Position numbers and translations under genes: made by a program | Source: Marisediminicola antarctica | GTDB taxonomy: Bacteria > Actinomycetota > Actinomycetes > Actinomycetales > Microbacteriaceae | DNA length: 64,000 bases | Assembly (NCBI RefSeq): GCF_009930795.1 | Contig: NZ_CP017146.1 | Coordinates: forward strand, 2,294,001-2,358,000 | Direction: 5' to 3' | Notes under the pieces: generated by a model | The model's input: only the letters and a program-made list of their open reading frames with translations | What the model was told of the DNA's origin: nothing | The model's database searches: none | Shown here: one piece after another, positions 10,013 through 17,668 of the stretch | Layout of the letters: every line of letters starts with the position of its first letter | Position numbering within the stretch: position 1 is the stretch's first letter

Positions 10013-10810
10013 ATGCGCGTCATCCGTATATCCACGCTCGACGAGCCGGGACTCGCAGACTATTCCGGGCTCACCGATGTGGCCCTGCGCCGCGTGTCCG
10101 AGCCGGCCGGCGGCCTCTACATCGCCGAGTCGAGCAAGGTCATGGCTCGCGCGATCGCCGCGGGCCACCAGCCGAGGTCGGTGCTCCTTCAGGAGCAATG
10201 GCTCGACGCGCTCAGGCCCCTGCTCGACCGGTTCGACATTCCCGTCTTCGTCGGCGATGCCGCGCTGCTCGAGAGCCTCACCGGCTACAACCTGCACCGC
10301 GGCGCCCTCGCGGCGATGCACCGCCCCGCGCTGCCCCCCGCCGCGCAGCTTCTCGAGAACGCGCGCCGCGTCGTCGTACTCGAGGACATCGTCGACCACA
10401 CCAACGTCGGCGCGATCTTCCGTTCCGTTGCGGGGCTCGGTGCCGACGCCGTTCTCGTCACCCCGCGCTGCGCCGACCCCCTCTACCGCCGCAGCGTGCG
10501 GGTGAGCATGGGCACTGTGCTGCAGGTGCCGTGGACGCGCCTGCCGGACTGGCCAGAGGGCGCGCAGATCCTGGCGCACGCGGGCTTCCATGTCGCGGCG
10601 CTCGCGCTGGCACCGGATGCCGTCGGCCTCGCCGAGTTCGCGGCGAACGCACCGGAGAAGGTCGCAATCCTGCTCGGCTCCGAGGGCGACGGTCTCAGCC
10701 GCACCGCCCTGTCGTACGCCGATTCGATCGTGACGATCCCGATGGGGCACGGGGTCGACTCCCTCAACGTCGCCGCCGCCAGCGCGGTTACCCTGTGGGC
10801 TCTGCGCTAA
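10013..10810 (+). CDS. TrmH/SpoU-family RNA 2'-O-methyltransferase
   Basis: A 265-aa SPOUT methyltransferase. The three knotted-fold motifs are clear: VDHTNVGAIFRSVAG (motif 1), ILLGSEGDGLS (motif 2) and IPMGHGVDSLNVAAASAV (motif 3). The preceding segment is the usual N-terminal substrate-binding domain. Probably modifies rRNA or tRNA ribose; the target base is unknown. GAGGAAG is placed 5 nt before ATG. Its stop overlaps that of the convergent kinase gene by 4 bp. Confidence 0.9.
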   Translation: MRVIRISTLDEPGLADYSGLTDVALRRVSEPAGGLYIAESSKVMARAIAAGHQPRSVLLQEQWLDALRPLLDRFDIPVFVGDAALLESLTGYNLHRGALAAMHRPALPPAAQLLENARRVVVLEDIVDHTNVGAIFRSVAGLGADAVLVTPRCADPLYRRSVRVSMGTVLQVPWTRLPDWPEGAQILAHAGFHVAALALAPDAVGLAEFAANAPEKVAILLGSEGDGLSRTALSYADSIVTIPMGHGVDSLNVAAASAVTLWALR

Positions 10811-11748
10811 ATTCGCTGCCGTGTTCGGATGCTCGCGAGCACGCCCGACCAGGCCCGCAGCAGGTCGGCGTCCCGCGCGGCAAGGCGCGGCTTGCTCTCC
10901 TCGAGGTACCAACCGACGTTGAGTGCCGAACGCGCAAACGACCAGCGGGCCGCGCGAACAGGGTCGACGCGAGCCGCACCTGCCGCGATCGCGAGCTGGC
11001 GCTCGAGTGCGCGCTGCGGGTCGGGCCCGCCGATCGGCGAGCCGAGCTGGCTGACCAGCGGCCAGAGGTCGTAGGCGGGATCGCCGATCATCGCCTTCGG
11101 GTCGACGGCCACGAAGCCGGTCCCGGACTGCAGGATGTTCCCCGGGTTGAAGTCGCCGTGCACCATCGCGGTGTCGATTCCCGTTCCGGCGAGCTCCTCG
11201 AGCTCGTCGAGGCCCGCCGCCACGAGCGCAGTCACCCCGAATTCGTCGAGATGCACGCGGTGGAGATCGAAACGCTGCCGGGCGGCCACCGCATAACCCT
11301 GAGCGACCGAGCGCAGCGACGGTATCCCGGACTCCGGCTCGGCAGCCGCGATGCGGGCGAGCAGCTCGCCGGCGGCGTCAAGCGCCGCGTCGACCGGGAT
11401 GCTGGTGGCCGAGATCGGAAGGCCCGGCTTGATCAGCTCGAGCAGCATCGACCACATCCACGGGTCCTGCCGCAGCACGATCGGCGTGGTTCCGGCGGGG
11501 TAGGCCTCGAGAGCGATCGCCTCGGATACCCCCTCGGCGTGCGGGAAGCCGATCTTCAGTACCGCGGGAGTGCCGTCGGCCTGCGTGACGGCAAGCACCG
11601 TTGCTGCGTAGCCGCCCGAGAACACCGCACCGGGGGTGAGCTCCCAGCGGTCGAGCATGACGGCGAGGATCTCGACCGCCGCGGCATCCCACGACGCCCG
11701 GTTCCGGTAGCTCGAGATCGTGGCGGTCTCGAACGCACGACGCTGCAT
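10807..11748 (-). CDS. APH-type small-molecule kinase (streptomycin/hydroxyurea phosphotransferase-like)
   Basis: A 313-aa aminoglycoside-phosphotransferase-fold protein. It has the Brenner motif VHGDFNPGNIL and VAVDPKAMIGDPAYDLW, the latter characteristic of the subfamily that includes streptomycin 6-phosphotransferase and hydroxyurea phosphotransferase. The natural substrate is unknown, and chromosomal members often do not confer resistance. ATG 11748 has GGAAGG directly upstream. Convergent with the SpoU gene. Confidence 0.8.
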   Translation of the reverse strand: MQRRAFETATISSYRNRASWDAAAVEILAVMLDRWELTPGAVFSGGYAATVLAVTQADGTPAVLKIGFPHAEGVSEAIALEAYPAGTTPIVLRQDPWMWSMLLELIKPGLPISATSIPVDAALDAAGELLARIAAAEPESGIPSLRSVAQGYAVAARQRFDLHRVHLDEFGVTALVAAGLDELEELAGTGIDTAMVHGDFNPGNILQSGTGFVAVDPKAMIGDPAYDLWPLVSQLGSPIGGPDPQRALERQLAIAAGAARVDPVRAARWSFARSALNVGWYLEESKPRLAARDADLLRAWSGVLASIRTRQRI

Positions 11749-11816
11749 CCTTCCAGCCTAGGAGCGCGCCGTCACGCAGTCCATTGGTTGCCCCGGAGTT
11801 GGCCTAACATTGCGAC

Positions 11817-13103
11817 GTGTCCACTCCCCGCCGCTCGGTTCTGCTCCGTCGGCGGGTCGCAGCGGTCGTCATCGTCGCCGTGGTCGCCGCCGGGGGCGTG
11901 TATCTCCCGATGACCCTCACTGCCCCCATCGGGCCTGCCAGCGCGAGCATCGACCCCTTCGAGGCGCCGGTGCGCGATGCCGCCGCGCTCGCGTTCCCCG
12001 GCGTCGGGGCAAGCGGGATCTCTGCGGTCGGATTCGACGGCGTGCTCGCCTCGAGCGGCTCGGACAAGGCGCTGCCCATTGCGAGCATCAGCAAGGTGAT
12101 CTCCACCCTCGTCGTGCTCGACGCGAAACCGCTCGCTGTCGGCGAGGACGGACCCTCCATCGTCTTCAGCCAGGCCGACGTGGAGCTGTACGGCAAGTAC
12201 CAGCGAGTGGGCGGCATTGTCGAGCCGGTCACGGGCGGCCTCTCGATGAGCCAGCGCGATCTGCTCGAGGTCGTGCTCGTCTCCTCGGCGAACAACTACG
12301 CCGAGTCCCTCGTCGGGTGGGCGTTCGGTTCGCAGGCCGCGTTCGTGGACGCCACAGCGTCGTGGCTCACCGCGCGCGGATTCAACTCCACCGTCATCGT
12401 CGAGCCGACGGGCATGTCGCCGCGCAACGTCAGCAGCGTTCCAGACCTCCTCCGAATCGCCAAGCTCGCGCTCGAGAACCCGGTGGTCGCCGACATCGTC
12501 GCCTCCACCACCGTCGACGTGCCCTACATCGGCATCCTGAAGAACACGAACAAGCTCCTCGGCGTCGAGAGCATCGACGGGATCAAGACGGGAACACTCG
12601 AGGAGGCGGGATCATGCCTGTTGTTCTCGACCGAGTACACGGTCGGGTCGTCCGTGGTGACGGTCGTGGGGGTCGTCCTCGGCGGCGAGAACCGCGAATC
12701 GCTGGAGGTCGCGATCCGCTCGCTCGTCGACGGCATCGGCGCCCAGTTCCACGAGGTCCCGCTCGCCGAGCAAGGCGAGGTGTTCGCCTCGTACTCCACC
12801 GACTGGGGCGAGAGCGCCAATGCCGTCGCGGCGGAGACCTCGTCCGTTCTCGTCTGGTCGGACACTCCGGTGAGCGGCGCGGTCAGAGTGCAGCCAATAG
12901 TGACGGCCGCCCGCGGCGACACTATCGGCGAGGTGGTCTTCACCGTCGGTGACTCGCAGGTGACCGTGCCGCTCGTGCTCGATGCCGGCATCGCCGATCC
13001 CGGCCCATGGTGGCGCCTGTTCAATCCCTTCGAATTGCTGCCAGATGGTGAGGGCAAATCCGATCGAGCTCTATCCACGCTTTTCACAGGTCCCTGGATA
13101 TAA
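11817..13103 (+). CDS. D-alanyl-D-alanine carboxypeptidase (S11 penicillin-binding protein)
   Basis: A 428-aa exported peptidoglycan carboxypeptidase. An N-terminal membrane segment (about residues 12-35) follows a basic stretch. The three PBP motifs are present: SISK (SxxK), SAN (SxN) and KTGT (KTG). A C-terminal beta domain follows, as in DacA/DacC-type proteins. GTG 11817 is the best start because it immediately precedes the basic signal region. Divergent from the kinase gene, 68 bp away. Confidence 0.9.
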   Translation: MSTPRRSVLLRRRVAAVVIVAVVAAGGVYLPMTLTAPIGPASASIDPFEAPVRDAAALAFPGVGASGISAVGFDGVLASSGSDKALPIASISKVISTLVVLDAKPLAVGEDGPSIVFSQADVELYGKYQRVGGIVEPVTGGLSMSQRDLLEVVLVSSANNYAESLVGWAFGSQAAFVDATASWLTARGFNSTVIVEPTGMSPRNVSSVPDLLRIAKLALENPVVADIVASTTVDVPYIGILKNTNKLLGVESIDGIKTGTLEEAGSCLLFSTEYTVGSSVVTVVGVVLGGENRESLEVAIRSLVDGIGAQFHEVPLAEQGEVFASYSTDWGESANAVAAETSSVLVWSDTPVSGAVRVQPIVTAARGDTIGEVVFTVGDSQVTVPLVLDAGIADPGPWWRLFNPFELLPDGEGKSDRALSTLFTGPWI

Positions 13104-13177
13104 TTGACGAATCCGCGAGAGCAATCGCTCGTACATTTCGACTGGGAAGTCAACAGCCGGAACGGGGCTCCAACTTT

Positions 13178-14281
13178 ATGAGCGGACAATCCATCGCGTC
13201 GCCTGTCGTCACGTTTACGAAGACGAAGCCGGGCGGAAACTCGGCGAACCCCACGACCGAGTACTCCTCGTTGCTGCGCACCGTGCGTGACGCCGGACTC
13301 CTGCAGCGTCGCACGGGCTTCTACGTCATGATGTTCAGCATCGTCACCGCGGCGCTGGGCGGTGTCATCACCGGATTCATCCTCCTCGGGGACTCCTGGT
13401 TCCAGCTGCTCATGGCCGCCGCACTCGGCATCATTCTTACCCAGTACGCGTTCCTCGCCCACGAGACCGCACACCGCCAGGTGTTCGAATCAGGCAAGAC
13501 GAACGACCTCGCCGGACGCATCCTCGCCAACGTCTTCGTCGGCATCAGCTACTCATGGTGGATGACCAAGCACAGCCGTCACCACGCGAACCCCAACATC
13601 ATCGGCAAGGACCCGGATATCGAGCGGGACTTCGTGTCGTTCATCCCGGAGGATGCCGCGAAGGCGAAGGGCCTGTACGCCTGGGCCACGAAGCGCCAGG
13701 GCTGGCTCTTCTTCCCCGCGCTCCTGCTCGAGGGGCTCAACCTGCACATCCTGGGCCTCAAGACCGTGTTCGGACGCGGCAAGGTCGACAAGCGCTGGGT
13801 CGAGATCTCGATGATCGTCACCCGGCTCACCGCCTACGTCGCCGTCATCTTCCTGGTCCTTCCCGTCGGGCTCGGTTTCGCCTTCATCGGAGTGCAGCTC
13901 GCGGTCTTCGGTCTCTACATGGGTGCGTCCTTCGCGCCGAACCACAAGGGAATGCCGATCCTTCCGCGCGATTCCAAGGTCGACTTCCTACGCCGTCAGG
14001 TGCTTACGTCGCGCAACATCAAGGGAAACTGGGCGATGGACACCTTCATGGGTGGCCTCAACTACCAGATCGAGCACCACCTCTTCCCGAACATGCCCCG
14101 GCCCCACCTCGCGAGGGCCCAGGCGATCGCGAAAGAGTACTGCGCAACCCACAAGATCCCCTACACCGAGACGTCGCTCGTGCAGTCGTATGGGATCGTC
14201 ATCCAGTACCTGAACCGAGTCGGCATCGCGGCCGGCGGCGACCCGTTCGACTGCCCCGCGGCATCCGCCTACGGACGCTGA
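13178..14281 (+). CDS. Membrane fatty acid desaturase
   Basis: A 367-aa di-iron desaturase. The three histidine boxes are seen: HETAH (about residue 95), HSRHH (about 131) and QIEHH followed by LFPNMPR (about 290). Hydrophobic membrane segments lie between them. The sequence resembles acyl-CoA/lipid front-end-like desaturases of actinobacteria and would introduce a double bond into acyl chains, adjusting membrane fluidity. No fused cytochrome b5 or ferredoxin domain. Its last 13 bp overlap the convergent SGNH hydrolase gene. Confidence 0.92.
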   Translation: MSGQSIASPVVTFTKTKPGGNSANPTTEYSSLLRTVRDAGLLQRRTGFYVMMFSIVTAALGGVITGFILLGDSWFQLLMAAALGIILTQYAFLAHETAHRQVFESGKTNDLAGRILANVFVGISYSWWMTKHSRHHANPNIIGKDPDIERDFVSFIPEDAAKAKGLYAWATKRQGWLFFPALLLEGLNLHILGLKTVFGRGKVDKRWVEISMIVTRLTAYVAVIFLVLPVGLGFAFIGVQLAVFGLYMGASFAPNHKGMPILPRDSKVDFLRRQVLTSRNIKGNWAMDTFMGGLNYQIEHHLFPNMPRPHLARAQAIAKEYCATHKIPYTETSLVQSYGIVIQYLNRVGIAAGGDPFDCPAASAYGR

Positions 14282-15087
14282 GCCGCGTCGGGGCCGAACG
14301 CTCCGCGGCCGGGTCCCGACATACCGTCGGCCGTCGGACGCTTGGCGCTGACGCCGTCGCCGGACGACTGGTGGCGGATCCGCCGCACGACCCACGGCAC
14401 GAGGTACTCGCGGGCCCAGCCCATGTCCTCGACGCGCGCCTGTCGCCACGGACGGTGGAGGAGCGGTTCCGGGTTGTACGGTTCGAGCTCGTTGTCGACG
14501 CCGAGCGAGTCGAGAACCATTCGCGCGACCGTTGTGTGGCCGATGGGTGAGAAGTGCAGCCGGTCCGGCGCCCACATGCGCGGGTCCTTCAGCTCACGCA
14601 GCGCCCACATGTCGGCGATGATCGCATCGTGGCGGGCGGCGACCCCACGCAGGTTCTCGTTGTAGATCGCGACCTTTCCACGGGAGCGGTTGAGAACCGG
14701 AGTCATCCCGATGTCCGGCCCATTGAACAGCACGACGGTCGCGCCGTCGGAACGCAGCCGCTCCACCGCTCCCTCGAGCCGATCGGCGATCACGTCGGGG
14801 TCGGTGTTGGGGCGGATGATGTCGTTGCCGCCGCCCGAGAGGGTGATGAGGTCGGGGCGCAGCTCAAGTGCGGCGTCGACCTGCTCGTCGATGATCTGCT
14901 GCAGTAGGCGTCCACGGATGGCCAGGTTCGCGTAGGCGAAACCGTCGGTGCGGGTTGCGAGGACTTCGGCGACGCGATCTGCCCAGCCCCGGTGGCCTCC
15001 CGGCGATCGCGGTTCCGGGTCACCGATGCCCTCCGTGAAGGAGTCGCCGAGGGCGACGTACCGCGACCATGGGTGATGCTGAGTCAT
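14269..15087 (-). CDS. SGNH/GDSL-family hydrolase
   Basis: A 272-aa cytoplasmic-looking esterase. Block I is VALGDSFTEGIGD with the nucleophile Ser, block III LSGGGNDI, and block V WAPDRLHFSPIGH with the catalytic Asp and His. No signal peptide. The C-terminus is long and low in complexity. Substrate unknown. Convergent with the desaturase. Confidence 0.88.
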   Translation of the reverse strand: MTQHHPWSRYVALGDSFTEGIGDPEPRSPGGHRGWADRVAEVLATRTDGFAYANLAIRGRLLQQIIDEQVDAALELRPDLITLSGGGNDIIRPNTDPDVIADRLEGAVERLRSDGATVVLFNGPDIGMTPVLNRSRGKVAIYNENLRGVAARHDAIIADMWALRELKDPRMWAPDRLHFSPIGHTTVARMVLDSLGVDNELEPYNPEPLLHRPWRQARVEDMGWAREYLVPWVVRRIRHQSSGDGVSAKRPTADGMSGPGRGAFGPDAAQRP

Positions 15088-15279
15088 GCTCCCCAGAGTG
15101 CCTCATCGACCCCCCCAAAGCCACCTCGATAAGTACTCATACCCGAATTCCCTCAGTTCCTCTACCCCTCGCGAAGAAGACTCACGTCGACTTGTGCCCC
15201 GCTCGGGGGGTATGGCAGGCTGAATTCTTGCATCACACACGATGCACTCGGGGTTGTGCCCAAATCGGGCTCGATCCCA

Positions 15280-15302
15280 GCTGTAGCTGGACTTACTACA
15301 GC
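15280..15302. other. Short inverted repeat in the leader of the GlsB-type gene
   Basis: Arms GCTGTAG (15280-15286) and CTACAGC (15296-15302) separated by 9 bases, 25 bp before the start codon region of the next gene. It could form a small hairpin in the leader or be a repressor site. The rest of the 239-bp gap (15088-15326) shows only a 7-C run and no recognised element. Confidence 0.35.
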
Positions 15303-15326
15303 ACCACGATCGACTGGGAGGTCGTT

Positions 15327-15590
15327 ATGGGAATCATTGGTTGGATCATTCTTGGATTGCTCGCTGGCGCAATCGCGAAGGCAATTCTTCCCGGCAGCCA
15401 GGGCGGTGGATGGCTGATCACTCTGGTGCTCGGCGTCGTCGGTGCCCTGCTTGGCGGTTTCATCGGAAGCGCGCTGTTCGATGCGCCCCTGGAGGACTTC
15501 TTCTCCATCCAGACCTGGCTGCTCGCGATCGGCGGCTCGATTGTCGTGCTGCTCATCTTCGGTCTCGTGACTCGCGGCCGCAAGTCCTAG
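15327..15590 (+). CDS. GlsB/YeaQ/YmgE-family small membrane protein
   Basis: An 87-aa protein with three hydrophobic segments and glycine-rich packing (MGIIGWIILGLLAGAIAKA..., then LLGGFIGSALF). It belongs to the transglycosylase-associated protein family, stress-induced in several bacteria and without known enzyme activity. GGGAGG upstream supports ATG 15327; a longer in-frame reading back to 15069 is not supported. A strong terminator follows, so it is monocistronic. Confidence 0.88.
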   Translation: MGIIGWIILGLLAGAIAKAILPGSQGGGWLITLVLGVVGALLGGFIGSALFDAPLEDFFSIQTWLLAIGGSIVVLLIFGLVTRGRKS

Positions 15591-15614
15591 CCGCTCCGCA
15601 CACAAGCTGACAAC

Positions 15615-15643
15615 GGACTCCCCGCCCACCCGGCGGGGAGTCC
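15615..15643 (+). terminator. Strong factor-independent terminator
   Basis: Perfect 12-bp stem GGACTCCCCGCC / GGCGGGGAGTCC with a 5-nt loop, followed by GTTCGTTT. It ends the GlsB-type transcript. Confidence 0.9.
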
Positions 15644-15682
15644 GTTCGTTTAACGGGCGGCGTGGCGGTAAAGTTTCATCCA

Positions 15683-17467
15683 GTGAGCATCCCCTCGACG
15701 TTCGGCACCTTCGCCGCCGAACACCTCTCCCCGGCCTTCCCGGAGAGGGCTGCCAGAGGCACAGCGCAACGGTTGCGGGCCTGGCAGGCTGAGGCCCTCG
15801 ACCTGTACTTCGAGACCGAGCCGCGTGACTTCCTCGCCGCGGCGACACCGGGCGCAGGTAAGACCTCGTTCGCACTGCGGCTCGCGGCGGAACTGCTTGC
15901 CAGGCGCTCGATCGACAGGATCACCGTGGTTGCTCCCACCGAGCACCTCAAGCGCCAGTGGGCGGAGGCTGCCCACCGCGCCAGCATCCGGCTCAACCCG
16001 GGCTTCCGCAACAACCACGGAACGGGTGGGCGTCAGTTCCACGGCGTTGTCGTCACTTACGCACAGGTCGCCATGGCTCCGGCGCTGCACCGCGCCCTGA
16101 CTGAGGACCGCCGTACCCTGGTGATTCTCGACGAGGTGCACCACGGCGGCGACGCGCTGAGTTGGGGCGACGCGATCCGGGAGGCCTTCGAGCCCGCGAC
16201 GAGGCGGCTGTCGCTGACCGGCACGCCGTTCCGCTCGGACACCGCCCCGATCCCGTTCGTCAGCTACCTGCGCGACGAGCACAACATCCGGCTGTCGCAG
16301 ACCGACTACAACTACGGTTACGGCCGCGCGCTTGCCGACGGTGTTGTGCGCCCCGTCATCTTCATGGCCTATGCCGGAAAGATGCGCTGGCGCACCAAGA
16401 TGGGCGACGAGATGGAGGCGCGGCTCGGCGAGGGCGACACGAAGGATGTCACCGCGCAGGCCTGGCGCACGGCGCTGAACCCGGAGGGCGAGTGGATCCC
16501 GGCCGTGCTCCGCGCCGCCAACCTGCGCCTCAGCGAGGTGCGCCATTCGATCCCGGATGCCGGGGGCCTGGTCATCGCGACCGACCACTTCACCGCCAAG
16601 GCCTATGCCGGCATCCTGCGGGAGATCACCGGCGAGGCGCCCACGATCGTGCTGTCGGACGAGAAGGAGGCAAGCGACCGGATCGACGCATTCGCGCACG
16701 GGACGAGCCGCTGGATGGTCGCGGTGCGCATGGTCTCGGAGGGCGTCGACGTTCCGCGGCTCGCGGTCGGCGTGTATGCGACGTCCGCCTCGACCCCCCT
16801 GTTTTTTGCGCAGGCCATCGGCCGCTTCGTGCGCACGAGGCGGCGCGGCGAGACCGCGAGCATCTTCCTCCCCAGCGTTCCCTCGCTGATGGCCCTCGCG
16901 GCGACCCTCGAGCTCGAGCGCGACCACGCCCTCGACAGAGAGAGCACCGACGACGGCAGCCTCGACGACGACCTGATGGACGCCGCCGAGAAAGAGGAGA
17001 AGGCCTCGTCCGAGCTCCTGAACGAGTTCTCCTGGGAGGCGATCGAGTCGTCGGCGACCTTCGACCGCGTCGTGTTCGATGGGGACGAGTTCGGCTCGCT
17101 CGCCGAGCCCGGAAGCGACGAGGAGTTCGACTTCATCGGGATCCCCGGGCTGCTCGAACCGGAGCAGGTGAGCGACCTGCTCAAGCAACGGCAGGCGCGG
17201 CAGTCCAGGCGCGGGACCGATAGGGACCGGCGTAGGGCCGAGTCCGGCGAGCCTGCCGAGCCCGCCCCGCTGTACCGCACCCTTGTCGAGCAGCGGAAGC
17301 TGCTCAACAGCCTCGTCGGCATGCGCGCGAAGCTCTCCGGGGAGCCGCACGGTCTCATCCACGCGGAGCTGCGTCGCGCGTGCGGCGGCCCGGCCGTGGC
17401 ATCTGCCACGGTGAGTCAGCTGCAGGCGCGCATCGACCTGCTGCGCCGAAACGTCGCGCGGCCGTAG
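15683..17467 (+). CDS. DEAD/DEAH-box superfamily 2 helicase
   Basis: A protein of about 594 aa. Walker A TPGAGKTSFAL, the DExH box ILDEVHHGG, motif III SLTGTPFRSD and motif VI QAIGRFVRTRR are all present, with EGVDVPRL before motif VI. A charged acidic linker (DDGSLDDDLMDAAEKEEK) and a helical C-terminal region follow. This matches a helicase conserved across actinobacteria, but its substrate is not known to me. Start is either GTG 15662 or GTG 15683; I prefer 15683 (VSIPSTFGTFAAEHL) as the family-like N-terminus. Confidence 0.87.
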   Translation: MSIPSTFGTFAAEHLSPAFPERAARGTAQRLRAWQAEALDLYFETEPRDFLAAATPGAGKTSFALRLAAELLARRSIDRITVVAPTEHLKRQWAEAAHRASIRLNPGFRNNHGTGGRQFHGVVVTYAQVAMAPALHRALTEDRRTLVILDEVHHGGDALSWGDAIREAFEPATRRLSLTGTPFRSDTAPIPFVSYLRDEHNIRLSQTDYNYGYGRALADGVVRPVIFMAYAGKMRWRTKMGDEMEARLGEGDTKDVTAQAWRTALNPEGEWIPAVLRAANLRLSEVRHSIPDAGGLVIATDHFTAKAYAGILREITGEAPTIVLSDEKEASDRIDAFAHGTSRWMVAVRMVSEGVDVPRLAVGVYATSASTPLFFAQAIGRFVRTRRRGETASIFLPSVPSLMALAATLELERDHALDRESTDDGSLDDDLMDAAEKEEKASSELLNEFSWEAIESSATFDRVVFDGDEFGSLAEPGSDEEFDFIGIPGLLEPEQVSDLLKQRQARQSRRGTDRDRRRAESGEPAEPAPLYRTLVEQRKLLNSLVGMRAKLSGEPHGLIHAELRRACGGPAVASATVSQLQARIDLLRRNVARP

Positions 17468-17520
17468 CGCGCCCCAGCCCGGTCCACCCCCCCCGGTCCA
17501 CCCACCCCACACCACACCAC

Positions 17521-17583
17521 CCGCGAGTCACCCACACGTGTCCCCTCCACACGCCCTGACACGACACAAGTGGGCAATTCGCG
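17521..17583 (-). repeat. Solitary inverse copy of the 83-bp repeat family
   Basis: On the minus strand this reads GAATTGCCCACTTGTGTCG, then after a different centre CACGTGTGGGTGACTCGCGG, matching both ends of the units at 3198-3698. The middle palindrome has been replaced. It sits in the 201-bp gap between the helicase and the membrane hydrolase genes, next to a C/A-rich stretch at 17480-17520. Confidence 0.75.
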
Positions 17584-17668
17584 CAACGGTGGAGAGCCCT
17601 GGGCGGGCACCGTGGACCGGGCCGTTCGCCGCGAGTATCGTGTTCCGCATCCGATGATTGGAGCGGGG

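Noticed and set aside
10807-11748. Antibiotic-resistance gene
   Set aside because: Fold is APH-like, but chromosomal members of this subfamily usually have other or unknown substrates; no resistance context is seen.
13104-13177. Sigma-70 type promoter before the desaturase gene
   Set aside because: A TTGACG is present but the best matching -10 lies 22 bp away, outside the usual spacing.
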